DNA from: Vibrio owensii CAIM 1854 = LMG 25443
Lineage (GTDB): Bacteria; Pseudomonadota; Gammaproteobacteria; Enterobacterales; Vibrionaceae
NCBI RefSeq assembly: GCF_000817815.1
Contig: NZ_JPRD01000024.1
Location: 1 to 64,000 of the forward strand
Length of the DNA stretch: 64,000 bases
Direction: 5' to 3'
Notes under the pieces: model-generated
The model's input: only the letters and a program-made list of their open reading frames with translations
What the model was told of the DNA's origin: nothing
The model's database searches: none
Made by a program: the position numbers and the translations under genes
In this document: positions 18,812 through 27,848 of the stretch, in pieces
Position numbering within the stretch: position 1 is the first letter of the stretch
Layout: every line of letters starts with the position of its first letter

Positions 18812-19606
18812 ATGGATTTTAAAGCAGTACTCGATAAGCTCAAGCGGTCATCGGTTGGTGGTCGTACGTGCTTTTTGGTCATTCAGCCAGACGCAGTTTA
18901 TTTATCATCACCAACGAAAAGCAGTCGACCATCCAAATTTGAGATCACAGAATCAAATTGGGAACGAGCTTGTGAGCAAGCACTCAGTGTTGCTGCCAGT
19001 TCTTACGACTCGTTGGCAGTTGTGCTTTCTCACAACTATTACCAGATGTATCAGATCGATAAGCCTGCGATGCCGCGCAATGAGTGGCCGTCGGCGTTGC
19101 CGTTTCTGTTAAAAGAACTTATTTCTGAACGTGCTATCGACATTATTGCCGATGCCGCAGAGTTACCTAACTCAAATAAAGTTCAAGCTTATGTGCTTTC
19201 GCGCAAAATCCTCGACAAGATCGTACTGCTTGCAAACCGAGTTCAATTAACGCTTGAAGCAATCATTCCTGAAGATGATATCTGGGGGGATACCTCTGGT
19301 GGGCTAGGCAACTTCCTACTTCTACAACGCAGTGCGCGCGGTCACTTCCGTATCAGTGCGTTTGTCGAACATACCATTGCTTTCCACCGTTCTATTCGTA
19401 GCGTCACGCCACCATTAACAGGTGTACCTTCAAGTGACTTACAAATGGACAGTTTGTCACTGGAACTGCAACGATCGATAGATTATCTCTCTTCTCAATT
19501 ACGTCATGTTCAATTGCACCAGCTTAAGGTTTGTTGTGATGATGAAGATGAAAAAGAATTGGTAGAGTCGCTTAACTATCGTTTAAGCACCAAAGTTTCG
19601 CCATAG
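18812..19606 (+). CDS. mshI: MshI N-terminal part (PilM-like)
   Basis: 264 residues up to the in-frame TAG. The sequence resembles the reduced PilM-like half of MshI: no signal peptide or membrane helix, and a C-terminal region (LSLELQRSIDYLSSQLRH) like the actin-fold core of PilM/GspL. The ATG follows csrD by eleven bases with only weak Shine-Dalgarno character. If the amber codon is real, this fragment lacks the membrane anchor and the PilN-like region and is unlikely to assemble by itself. Confidence 0.7.
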   Translation: MDFKAVLDKLKRSSVGGRTCFLVIQPDAVYLSSPTKSSRPSKFEITESNWERACEQALSVAASSYDSLAVVLSHNYYQMYQIDKPAMPRNEWPSALPFLLKELISERAIDIIADAAELPNSNKVQAYVLSRKILDKIVLLANRVQLTLEAIIPEDDIWGDTSGGLGNFLLLQRSARGHFRISAFVEHTIAFHRSIRSVTPPLTGVPSSDLQMDSLSLELQRSIDYLSSQLRHVQLHQLKVCCDDEDEKELVESLNYRLSTKVSP

Positions 19607-19636
19607 CTAGCAGAAGAGCATGAGCTATCAGGTCAT

Positions 19637-20260
19637 GTGTTGGCGGATACTGCATTAGCTACATCAAGTGCTCGACGTGTCAATCTATACCCTGATTTTC
19701 TAAAGCCGAAGAAGAACCTGCTGACGTTAAAAAACGTCGCTATCTCTTGGGGTGTCGCTGCCGCGCTGATTTTCTTGTCTTACGGTTATGTTACTTGGCA
19801 GAGCCAAGGCGTTGAGGATGAAATCGCGATTGTTAAAAGTCGTGGCGATATCATGAAATCAGAGCTTACACGCCAACAAGCTAAGTTACGTAAACACCAG
19901 CCGGATACCAACAAGTTGGCGGCGAAAGCACGTTTAGAGCGTGAGGTGAAAGCAAAGCGTGACTCACTAAAAGCGGTCGGAAAATATGACGATTCACAAC
20001 GAACCGGTTACTCTGGCGTGATGCAATCTCTTGCCAAGCTTGGCAGCAATAACATTTCTTTGTCTGAAATTCGTATCGACAATACGACTCTAGATCTCAA
20101 AGGCTTGGCTCGTTCTCCAAGCTCAGTCCCAAATTGGGTGAGCCAATTTAAAAATGAAATTAGCCTTGTTGGGCGTACATTTGATGATGTGAAGATTGGT
20201 CGTAACGAAGACAATATTGTGACCTTTGAATTAAAGACGCGTGGAGACAAAGAGAAATGA
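19637..20260 (+). CDS. mshI: MshI C-terminal part (PilN-like)
   Basis: Same reading frame as the N-terminal part, ten codons past the TAG. RRVNLYPDFLKPKK is the PilN-type segment before a membrane helix (about 19729-19800). A coiled coil rich in Lys and Arg and a periplasmic PilN-like fold follow. A GTG at 19637 or TTG at 19640 could restart translation, preceded only by a weak CAGGT. Shewanella, as I recall, has MshI as two genes, so separate translation is not impossible. The last codons overlap mshJ. Confidence 0.6.
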   Translation: MLADTALATSSARRVNLYPDFLKPKKNLLTLKNVAISWGVAAALIFLSYGYVTWQSQGVEDEIAIVKSRGDIMKSELTRQQAKLRKHQPDTNKLAAKARLEREVKAKRDSLKAVGKYDDSQRTGYSGVMQSLAKLGSNNISLSEIRIDNTTLDLKGLARSPSSVPNWVSQFKNEISLVGRTFDDVKIGRNEDNIVTFELKTRGDKEK

Positions 20261-20907
20261 ACGAATTCTGGTCCTCGTTAGAAGAGCGCTTCGATGAGAT
20301 GAGCGCACGAGAAAAGGTATTGATCGCCTTGTGTGGTCTTGTCACTGTCGTGATGCTGCTGTTTACCTTGGTGTTAGAGCCGAAACTGAATGAAGTTACC
20401 AGCAATGACAAACAGCTACGTAACTTAAAACAGACCAATCAACAGACTGAAATCGAGATCTTACGCATCCAAGCGCAATTAAAGAAAGATCCGAACGCTG
20501 AGATTGATCAAGCTATTTCTCAATTGTTAACCGAAAGTCAGCACCTATCGATGCAGCTTTCTGAAATTATTGAACACTTGATTACGCCTTCTCAAATGGC
20601 GAGCTTGTTAGAAAGTGTATTGGAGCAGCAAAGCGGTATTCATTTATTGTCACTTCAGACATTGCCTGCGGAGCCGATAACGGAAGATAAAGAAGCGTCG
20701 CAATACTCAGGTTACTACGTGCACCCAGTTCGTATGGAACTTACTGGTGACTACTTTGCAATTGCTAATTACCTAACAAAACTTGAAAGCTTGCCTGCAA
20801 GTTATTACTGGCGAAGCTTCAGCTACAAAGTTGAAGATTATCCAAAAGCAAAACTTGTATTGGAAGTCTACACCCTAGGTTCACGAGAGGAGTTTATTGG
20901 TGGTTAA
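20257..20907 (+). CDS. mshJ: MSHA biogenesis protein MshJ (PilO-like)
   Basis: 216 residues: cytoplasmic N terminus, one membrane helix at about 23-43, a coiled coil (about 45-110), then a small periplasmic fold. The topology and place are those of PilO/GspM, the partner of the PilN-like part of MshI. The start codon overlaps the mshI stop (ATGA, 20257-20260), which predicts translational coupling, so a stop inside mshI could also reduce MshJ. The end overlaps mshK by eight bases. Confidence 0.85.
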   Translation: MNEFWSSLEERFDEMSAREKVLIALCGLVTVVMLLFTLVLEPKLNEVTSNDKQLRNLKQTNQQTEIEILRIQAQLKKDPNAEIDQAISQLLTESQHLSMQLSEIIEHLITPSQMASLLESVLEQQSGIHLLSLQTLPAEPITEDKEASQYSGYYVHPVRMELTGDYFAIANYLTKLESLPASYYWRSFSYKVEDYPKAKLVLEVYTLGSREEFIGG

Positions 20908-21229
20908 GAAACTCATTATCTCATTGGCACTTGTTTCTATTGCGGGCAGCTGTTGGGCGAACCAAGATCCAACAGCGCCGCTGGGCTGGACGAAACCAGC
21001 TACCGAGCAAGCAAAGCCAAAAGCGAAACAATATCGTCTGCCAACACTGAATAGCATCGTTTGCAAGCCAAACACGCCCTGTGTAGCGATTTTGAACGAC
21101 CGTATTGTTGAGCCTGGGGCAAAACTTAATGGCTACCGAGTAGCTAGCATCAACAGTGAATTTGTAACTTTAAAGCGTGGTAACCGTCAGTGGAAGCTAG
21201 AGCTTTTTGGTTTAAACGTAAAAAAATAA
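20900..21229 (+). CDS. mshK: MSHA biogenesis protein MshK (PilP-like)
   Basis: Small periplasmic protein of about 109 residues with a clear signal peptide: KK, a hydrophobic stretch, and cleavage after CWA before NQDPTAPLGW. The rest resembles PilP/GspC HR-type domains (a two-Cys segment, then GAKLNGYRVASIN), which link inner-membrane proteins to the secretin. AGAGGAG at 20886-20892 fits the GTG at 20900 best; an in-frame TTG three bases earlier gives one more residue. Overlaps mshJ and lies 20 bases before mshL. Confidence 0.82.
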   Translation: MVKKLIISLALVSIAGSCWANQDPTAPLGWTKPATEQAKPKAKQYRLPTLNSIVCKPNTPCVAILNDRIVEPGAKLNGYRVASINSEFVTLKRGNRQWKLELFGLNVKK

Positions 21230-21249
21230 TAATCAGAGCCTGATCAGAT

Positions 21250-22920
21250 ATGCGCAAATTAGTTGTAGGAATTGTGATTGCTTCCTTAATGGGTTGTTCT
21301 ATGGGTCACCGCGATCCAGTAGAAGTGAAGCAAGCACTGAATGAATCTATCAATGAAGCAAACAGTCGTGCCCTAGAAGACATTCCTTCTTCAGTGGAAG
21401 CCGATCTTATGCCAAACCTAGACGCAAACATGTCGTCTCAACAAGGAACATTGAAGCGTTTTAGAATCCAAGCCAACGCGGTTGAGGCGCGTAGCTTTTT
21501 TGCTTCTTTGGTTAAAGGCACCGAATACAGCGTGGCGATCCACCCTGCGGTACAAGGCAATATCACCGTAAACCTTTCTGATGTGACGCTGGATGAAGTG
21601 CTGAATGTTGTGCAAAACATGTACGGCTATGACGTGGTGAAGTCGGGTAAAGTAATTCAAATCTACCCAGCTGGTATGCGTACCGTTACGATTCCAGTGG
21701 ATTACCTTCAGTTCAAACGTTCTGGTCGCTCACTAACAAGCATCGTAACTGGCTCTGTGACCTCGGCGGGTACATCAAGTTCTGGCGGTAGCTCTGACGA
21801 TTCTGATTCTTCAGATTCAAACAACAACGGTGATAGCTCAACAACCTCAACGGGCGGCACTCGTATTGAAACTATTACGGAAAGTGATTTCTGGCCAATG
21901 CTACAGCAAGCAGTAGCTAACCTGATTGGCTCAGGTAAAGGCCAAAGCGTTGTTGTGACCCCACAAGCTGGCGTGATCACAGTACGTGCTTTCCCTGATG
22001 AAATTCGCGAAGTTCGTGAGTTCCTTGGTGTATCGCAGGAGCGTATGCAACGCCAAGTGATTCTAGAAGCAAAAATCTTGGAAGTGACATTGAGTGATGG
22101 TTACCAACAAGGTATCAACTGGTCGAATCTATCTGCCTCTATCGGTAATTCGGGCAGCATCTCGATTGGTCGTCCATACCCGGGTGGCGGCTCTCCTGGT
22201 GATGGCTCTGATATCCCATTATTACCAGGACTAGATGCGATCGGTTCACTACTTGGTGGACAAACGAATGTGACTATCTCTGATGGCAATTTTGATGCTG
22301 TATTGAGCTTTATGGCAACGCAAGGCGACTTGAATGTGCTTTCTAGCCCACGTATTACAGCAGCAAACAACCAGAAGTCAGTGATCAAAGTGGGTACTGA
22401 TGAGTACTTTGTCACTGAGCTTTCGAGCAACGCAGGTAACGGTGAGAACTCCAATGCCGTTCCTGAAGTTGAGTTGACACCTTTCTTCTCTGGTATCTCT
22501 CTAGATGTCACTCCGCAAATTGATAATAAAGGTAATGTGTTCCTGCACGTTCACCCTGCAGTAATTGAAGTAGAAGAAGAGATTAAGAAATTAAATCTAG
22601 GCGGCGAATTCCAAGATATTCAACTGCCACTGGCGAAAAGCTCAATTCGTGAGTCTGACTCTGTTATTCGCGCTAAAGATGGCGACGTGGTGGTTATCGG
22701 CGGCTTGATGAAGCAACAAAACCTAGAGCAAGTCTCAAAGGTGCCTTTCCTCGGTGATGTACCAGGGCTTGGTAACTTATTCCGTAACATCAATAACATA
22801 TCGCAAAAAACAGAACTGGTTATTTTGCTGAAACCAACCGTTGTTGGGGTGAACACATGGCAGAAAGAGCTAGAGCGTTCACGTGACTTGTTGCAAGAGT
22901 GGTTCCCTGACGCTGAGTAA
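21250..22920 (+). CDS. mshL: MSHA outer-membrane secretin MshL
   Basis: Forms the gated outer-membrane pore through which the pilus leaves. 556 residues. A lipoprotein signal with lipobox SLMGC puts the lipidated Cys at 16. An STN-like domain (about 70-135) is followed by an N-domain. A Ser/Asp/Asn-rich spacer (about 175-205) lies within it. The secretin core runs from about 260 to 540, with VPFLGDVPGLGNLFRN and the C-terminal ELVILLKPTVV typical of the family. It belongs to the mshIJKLMNEGF machinery operon. Confidence 0.93.
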   Translation: MRKLVVGIVIASLMGCSMGHRDPVEVKQALNESINEANSRALEDIPSSVEADLMPNLDANMSSQQGTLKRFRIQANAVEARSFFASLVKGTEYSVAIHPAVQGNITVNLSDVTLDEVLNVVQNMYGYDVVKSGKVIQIYPAGMRTVTIPVDYLQFKRSGRSLTSIVTGSVTSAGTSSSGGSSDDSDSSDSNNNGDSSTTSTGGTRIETITESDFWPMLQQAVANLIGSGKGQSVVVTPQAGVITVRAFPDEIREVREFLGVSQERMQRQVILEAKILEVTLSDGYQQGINWSNLSASIGNSGSISIGRPYPGGGSPGDGSDIPLLPGLDAIGSLLGGQTNVTISDGNFDAVLSFMATQGDLNVLSSPRITAANNQKSVIKVGTDEYFVTELSSNAGNGENSNAVPEVELTPFFSGISLDVTPQIDNKGNVFLHVHPAVIEVEEEIKKLNLGGEFQDIQLPLAKSSIRESDSVIRAKDGDVVVIGGLMKQQNLEQVSKVPFLGDVPGLGNLFRNINNISQKTELVILLKPTVVGVNTWQKELERSRDLLQEWFPDAE

Positions 22921-22963
22921 TCGGCGTTAGAACTGTCGTTAAACGTGGTTTTGTGATTCGACT

Positions 22964-23809
22964 ATGTACTTGTCGCATTTTGGATTTCGAGTTCAACCTT
23001 TTTCACTGACCCCAAATACGGAAATGTTTCTGGGGTTAGTGCCTCACTACGAGGCTATTCAAACCATTATGGCTGCAGTCAAAATGGGTGAAGGGGTGAT
23101 TAAAGTGACCGGAGAGGTTGGTACGGGCAAAACCATGGTTTGTCGTAAGTTAATCGAGCAAATCGAATCTGAAGTGGAACTCGTTTACTTACCCAACCCT
23201 GTTCTAAATGGTGAGCAGTTACAGTTTGCGGTCGCTCGTGAGTTGGGTATTGAAGATAGTGACCCCCTCAAGGTGGTTTCGCTGATTCAAGAGCGTTTAA
23301 TTCAAATTCATGCGGTAGGTAAAAAGACCGTACTGATTGTCGATGAAGCACAGGCATTGTCATCAGAAGCTCTGGAAACGCTGCGTTTATTCGGCAATTT
23401 GGAAACGGAACAAGACAAGCTAATTCAACTGGTCTTGTTTGGTCAACCTGAATTGGATGAGCGACTTGGCACTCATGAATTAAGACAGTTCCGTCAGCGA
23501 ATTACGTTTAGTTGCCAACTTCGTCCTCTCTCGATTGAAGAGGGCGTCGCCTACATCAATAACCGTTTAGACAAAGCGGGAAATGGGGCGCATATCTTCT
23601 CTATAGAGCAGAAAAAAGCCATTTGGCGTTCGGCGATGGGTATCCCAAGATTGATCAACCAAATCAGCCATAAAGCCTTGCTGACGGCGTTTAATGACCG
23701 TTGCACCTTATTAAAGAATCAACACGTTTACGTTGCAATGCATGACACTTTCGATGCGCGTAAACCTAAGTTTAAAACTCCCAAATTTTGGGGATGGAGT
23801 CAGCCTTGA
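22964..23809 (+). CDS. mshM: AAA ATPase MshM (ExeA/GspA type)
   Basis: 281 residues. Walker A is GEVGTGKT (50-57) and Walker B LIVDEAQ with Asp127-Glu128, within an ExeA-like AAA fold. RQRITFSCQLRPL is the sensor-like stretch of this family. No membrane helix or peptidoglycan domain is seen, unlike ExeA. The family couples nucleotide binding to secretin assembly; a role in placing MshL or pilus machinery fits, but is inferred. The TGA stop overlaps the mshN start codon. Confidence 0.88.
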   Translation: MYLSHFGFRVQPFSLTPNTEMFLGLVPHYEAIQTIMAAVKMGEGVIKVTGEVGTGKTMVCRKLIEQIESEVELVYLPNPVLNGEQLQFAVARELGIEDSDPLKVVSLIQERLIQIHAVGKKTVLIVDEAQALSSEALETLRLFGNLETEQDKLIQLVLFGQPELDERLGTHELRQFRQRITFSCQLRPLSIEEGVAYINNRLDKAGNGAHIFSIEQKKAIWRSAMGIPRLINQISHKALLTAFNDRCTLLKNQHVYVAMHDTFDARKPKFKTPKFWGWSQP

Positions 23810-24891
23810 GTGCCATCAATAAAGCATTATCAGAACTTGCTGAAAAAGAATCGCCTTCTGCACTAACGAAAGCAGAGATTCCAAGAATCACACGAAGCAA
23901 ACCGTGGCTGTGGCTAGTGGGTGGCTTCTCATTGAGCCTTGCTGTTGGAGGTTGGGCTGTCTCTCAAGGTCCGGCACCGATGGAAGACATCACATCTTCA
24001 TCGAACATTTCAATGAATACCGTCAGCGTTGAGACCTCGCCAATCATGGCAGTGAATCACTCACCGACCAGTAAAGTGACGCCTCAGTTAGATAATGTGG
24101 TGTACACGCAAAGAATTGATAAACCAAAGGTGACGATTGAGTTGCCTGTGACGAAGTCCACTCCGCAAGCAGACCAATTCACTACTAACGCAGAAGTGAA
24201 CCGATCAGTAGAACAACCGATGTTGTTGGCGAGCGTGAATCAGAATGTGAATACCTCGTCGAATGTGTCACAAGATAGCTCAATGCGTATTGAGCAAGTT
24301 GAGCTGACGCATCAACAGTTAGCAGAAAAAGCGTTAGCCCGTGCAGATAAAGCAATGGATGCGAATGATATGAAGACGGCTTTGTCTGCATTCGATGAAG
24401 CACTTCGCTATCAGCCAACGAATTTAGAGGCCCGTCAGAAGTTAGCGGCGCTGTATTTTGGAAAAGGGGATACGCGCAAAGCTTATGAGATCTTACAGTC
24501 GGGCATCGCTCTAAACACCAATAACCAAAGCTTGCGCCTTGCGCTATCAAAACTGTTGATGAAAGCGGATCAAGCTGAAGCAGCATTAAGCCCACTTGTG
24601 CATTTACCGCCAGCACCAAGCCGCGAATATTTAGCCATGCGTGCCGCGTTGGCCCAAAAGCAAAAGCAAAATGAAATTGCACTGGAAAGCTACCAGTTAT
24701 TGACTCAGCGTGAACCTGAGAATGCGCGCTGGTGGCTTGGTTTGGCCATTCAACAAGAGCGAGCATTAGCTTTCACTCCAGCGATAGCTTCTTATAAGCA
24801 AGCACTTGGTAAAGTCGGCATTTCAAATCAATCTCAGGCATTTATTCGTGATCGCTTGAATATCTTAAAACAACTGGAGAGTGCGCAATGA
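23806..24891 (+). CDS. mshN: MSHA biogenesis protein MshN (TPR)
   Basis: About 361 residues: a short cytoplasmic N terminus (SAINKALSEL), a membrane helix at about 32-50, a disordered Ser/Thr/Pro-rich periplasmic stretch to about 160, and TPR-like repeats from about 170 to 355. I chose TTG 23806: GGATGGAG stands six bases upstream and it overlaps the mshM stop (TTGA). Earlier in-frame starts exist at 23788 (TTG) and 23794 (ATG). The stop overlaps mshE (ATGA). Its role in pilus assembly is not known in detail; TPRs suggest a scaffold. Confidence 0.85.
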   Translation: MSAINKALSELAEKESPSALTKAEIPRITRSKPWLWLVGGFSLSLAVGGWAVSQGPAPMEDITSSSNISMNTVSVETSPIMAVNHSPTSKVTPQLDNVVYTQRIDKPKVTIELPVTKSTPQADQFTTNAEVNRSVEQPMLLASVNQNVNTSSNVSQDSSMRIEQVELTHQQLAEKALARADKAMDANDMKTALSAFDEALRYQPTNLEARQKLAALYFGKGDTRKAYEILQSGIALNTNNQSLRLALSKLLMKADQAEAALSPLVHLPPAPSREYLAMRAALAQKQKQNEIALESYQLLTQREPENARWWLGLAIQQERALAFTPAIASYKQALGKVGISNQSQAFIRDRLNILKQLESAQ

Positions 24892-26612
24892 AAATTCAGT
24901 TGAGAAAACGCTTAGGCGATCTGTTAATTGAAGAAGGTATTGTTTCTGAAGATCAAGTTCAGCAGGCGCTGAACGCTCAGCATAGTACTGGTCAAAAACT
25001 GGGTGATGCGCTGATTGATCTTGGTTTTATCAGTGAAAAGCAGATGCTTGAGTTCTTGTCCCAACAGTTGAGCTTGCCCTTAATTGATTTGAGCCGTGCT
25101 CCTGTTGATGCCGATGCGGTGCAAATTCTTCCAGAAGTACACGCGCGTCGTTTACGTGCCATGGTTGTGGCTCGTAATGGTGACACATTACGTGTTGCGA
25201 TGAGTGATCCGGCGGACTTGTTTATTCAAGAGTCGCTGATGAACCTTCTTGGTCAATACGACTTAGAGTTTATCATTGCACCAGAACGCCAGTTAGTAGA
25301 TAGTTTTGACCGTTATTACCGTAGAACCAAAGAGATCGCTTCGTTTGCAGAGCAGCTTCAAGCAGAGCATCAAGACGTTGAAGGCTTCGATTACGGCATT
25401 GATGAAGGTGACAGCGAAGAAGTTACCGTTGTTAAACTGGTTAACTCCATGTTTGAAGATGCGGCGCAAGTCGGCGCGTCGGATATTCATATCGAGCCAG
25501 ATGATAAAGTGCTGCGTTTGCGTCAACGTGTCGATGGCGTCCTTCATGAGACACTTCTAAACGAGGTGAACATTGCCTCAGCGTTAGTATTGCGTCTGAA
25601 GCTGATGGCGCATCTCGATATCTCTGAAAAGCGCTTACCTCAAGATGGTCGATTCAATATCAAAGTTCGTGGTCAATCGATTGATATTCGTATGTCGACG
25701 CTACCAACACAATATGGTGAATCAGTAGTAATGCGTTTGCTAAACCAATCTTCTGGTTTGCGTAAACTTGAAGATTCCGGTTTGCCACCTGAGCTACTCG
25801 CTCGCCTTCGTCGTCAGCTTTCTCGCCCACACGGGATGATCTTAGTTACTGGTCCAACAGGTTCCGGTAAAACCACTACGCTTTACGGCGCGTTAAGTGA
25901 ATTAAATGAGCCGGGCAAAAAGATCATTACCGCAGAAGATCCAGTGGAATACCGCTTGCCGCGTATTACTCAGGTACAGATCAACAGCAAGATCGACCTA
26001 ACGTTTTCTCGCGTGCTACGTACCTTCCTACGCCAAGACCCAGACATCATCCTTATTGGTGAGATGCGTGACCAAGAAACGGTTGAGATTGGCCTTCGTG
26101 CTGCACTGACTGGCCACTTAGTATTGAGTACCTTGCACACCAACGATGCGGTAGACAGTGCGCTGCGAATGATTGATATGGGCGCTCCTGGTTATTTGGT
26201 GGCGAGTGCGGTTCGTGCGGTTGTGGCTCAGCGTCTTGTTCGTCGTGTCTGTCCAGATTGTAAAACCACCGATGTGCTCGATGAATCTCGTCAACAATGG
26301 TTAGCGGGCCGCTTCCCAAATCAAATAGGAACAACTTTCCATAAAGGTGCTGGTTGCCAAAACTGTAACCTAACAGGTTATCGCGGCCGAGTTGGTGTGT
26401 TTGAGATGCTTGAGCTAGAAAATGAAATGATGGACAAGTTACGCGCGAATGATGCCGTGGGCTTTGCTCAAGCAGCGCGCCGCTCAGAAAACTACAAGCC
26501 GCTATTGGCTTCTGCAATGGAACTTGCGTTGCAAGGTACTGTGAGTTTGGACGAAGTTATGACCCTTGGCGAGGGTGATGCTTCTGGTAAAACCGCCCCA
26601 ATTTTCATGTAG
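24888..26612 (+). CDS. mshE: MSHA pilus extension ATPase MshE
   Basis: Hexameric motor ATPase of the GspE/PilB family, 574 residues. The N-terminal MshEN domain (about 1-150) shows two RLGDLLIEEG / KLGDALIDLG-type motifs that, in the V. cholerae protein, bind c-di-GMP. Walker A is GPTGSGKTT (from Gly322, Lys328). Walker B (DPDIILIGEMRD) and the His boxes follow. A zinc site is seen as Cys455-x2-Cys458 with CQNC downstream. Pilus growth should thus respond to c-di-GMP. Overlaps mshN by ATGA; mshG follows eight bases later. Confidence 0.97.
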   Translation: MKIQLRKRLGDLLIEEGIVSEDQVQQALNAQHSTGQKLGDALIDLGFISEKQMLEFLSQQLSLPLIDLSRAPVDADAVQILPEVHARRLRAMVVARNGDTLRVAMSDPADLFIQESLMNLLGQYDLEFIIAPERQLVDSFDRYYRRTKEIASFAEQLQAEHQDVEGFDYGIDEGDSEEVTVVKLVNSMFEDAAQVGASDIHIEPDDKVLRLRQRVDGVLHETLLNEVNIASALVLRLKLMAHLDISEKRLPQDGRFNIKVRGQSIDIRMSTLPTQYGESVVMRLLNQSSGLRKLEDSGLPPELLARLRRQLSRPHGMILVTGPTGSGKTTTLYGALSELNEPGKKIITAEDPVEYRLPRITQVQINSKIDLTFSRVLRTFLRQDPDIILIGEMRDQETVEIGLRAALTGHLVLSTLHTNDAVDSALRMIDMGAPGYLVASAVRAVVAQRLVRRVCPDCKTTDVLDESRQQWLAGRFPNQIGTTFHKGAGCQNCNLTGYRGRVGVFEMLELENEMMDKLRANDAVGFAQAARRSENYKPLLASAMELALQGTVSLDEVMTLGEGDASGKTAPIFM

Positions 26613-26620
26613 GTAAGTAA

Positions 26621-27844
26621 ATGCCAACTTTTCGTTATCAAGGCCGCACCTTAGACGGCTCATCAACCAGTGGCAAAGTCGATGCGGTGAACTCCGAAGC
26701 GGCAGCGGAAGCATTGATGAATAAGGGGATCATTCCTCTAAACTTGCGATTAGAAAAAGAAGCGGTTAAAAGCAAAGTCAGCTTATCCAAGTTACTTGTG
26801 CCTGCGATTCCGCTTGAAGTGATTATCCTGTTTTCACGTCAGCTATTTAGTTTGACCAAAGCGGGCGTGCCATTGTTGCGTTCAATGCGTGGCCTGCTGC
26901 AAAACTGTGAGAACAAACAGCTCAAAGAAGCTTTAGAAGATGTGGTAGCTGAGTTGAGTAACGGTCGCGGCCTTTCCTCCGCGATGCAGCCGCATACCAA
27001 AGTGTTTAGCCCGTTGTTCGTTTCGATGATCAACGTGGGTGAAAACACGGGTCGCCTCGACCAAGCCTTGCTACAGCTAGCAAACTACTACGAACAAGAA
27101 CTGGAAACGCGTAAGCGTATCAAAGCGGCAATGCGCTATCCAACGTTTGTGATCGTGTTTATCACCATCGCAATGTTTATTTTGAACATTCTGGTTATCC
27201 CAGAGTTTGCTTCCATGTTTACACGCTTTGGTGTTGAGTTGCCGCTGCCTACCAGAATTCTGATCGCGACGTCGAACTTCTTTGTGAATTACTGGGGCTT
27301 GCTGATTGCTGCCATCATTGGTGCATTTATTATTTTCAGATCTTGGGTTGCAACCGCAGATGGTCGAGAGAAGTTCGACAAACTGCGTTTAAGGCTGCCT
27401 ATTGTTGGTGACATTGTTAACCGAGCACAGCTATCACGATTCTCACGAACATTTTCATTGATGTTGAAGTCCGGTGTGCCGCTCAACCAATCATTAGCTT
27501 TAGCTGGTGAAGCGCTCGGCAATAAGTTCTTGGAGAACCGAATTCTAGAGATGAAAGCGGCCATTGAAGCGGGCAGTACCATTTCAGTTACCGCAATCAA
27601 CAGTAAGATCTTTACGCCTCTGGTTATTCAGATGATTGCGGTCGGTGAAGAAACCGGTCGTATTGATGAGTTGCTATTGGAAGTGTCGGACTTCTATGAC
27701 CGTGAAGTGGATTACGACTTAAAAACCCTAACCGCGCGAATAGAACCGTTACTTTTGGTCATTGTAGCAGGCATGGTTATGGTGTTGGCACTCGGTATCT
27801 TCCTGCCAATGTGGGGGATGCTGGACATCATCAAAGGCGGCTAA
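26621..27844 (+). CDS. mshG: Inner-membrane platform protein MshG
   Basis: GspF/PilC family, 407 residues, the polytopic platform that the MshE motor turns. Two homologous T2SSF domains (about 70-190 and 270-395) each end in a membrane helix, with a third helix near 222-244. LFSRQLFSLTKAGVPLLRSM and FSRTFSLMLKSGVPLNQSL are the paired family motifs. It starts eight bases after mshE and stops five bases before mshF. Confidence 0.95.
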   Translation: MPTFRYQGRTLDGSSTSGKVDAVNSEAAAEALMNKGIIPLNLRLEKEAVKSKVSLSKLLVPAIPLEVIILFSRQLFSLTKAGVPLLRSMRGLLQNCENKQLKEALEDVVAELSNGRGLSSAMQPHTKVFSPLFVSMINVGENTGRLDQALLQLANYYEQELETRKRIKAAMRYPTFVIVFITIAMFILNILVIPEFASMFTRFGVELPLPTRILIATSNFFVNYWGLLIAAIIGAFIIFRSWVATADGREKFDKLRLRLPIVGDIVNRAQLSRFSRTFSLMLKSGVPLNQSLALAGEALGNKFLENRILEMKAAIEAGSTISVTAINSKIFTPLVIQMIAVGEETGRIDELLLEVSDFYDREVDYDLKTLTARIEPLLLVIVAGMVMVLALGIFLPMWGMLDIIKGG

Positions 27845-27848
27845 CGGC

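Larger units (their letters stand above)
18812..20260 (+). pseudogene. mshI: mshI interrupted by an in-frame amber codon
   Basis: MshI combines a PilM-like ATPase-fold domain with a PilN-like membrane domain and joins MshJ as the inner-membrane alignment complex of the MSHA pilus. Here a TAG at 19604-19606 splits 483 codons read in one frame. The 264 codons before it, and the 217 codons after it, read as normal protein without another stop or a frameshift. A one-base change from CAG (Gln) would restore the gene. Options are a true nonsense mutation, a sequencing error, readthrough, or two separately translated halves. The end overlaps mshJ by ATGA. I favour a broken or leaky single gene, because as I recall V. 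cholerae has one mshI at this position. Confidence 0.75.

Noticed and set aside
24185..24766. Minus-strand ORF of 193 codons inside mshN
   Set aside because: Lies wholly opposite a well-supported gene whose frame fits codon usage; the translated protein has no domain signs and no ribosome site.
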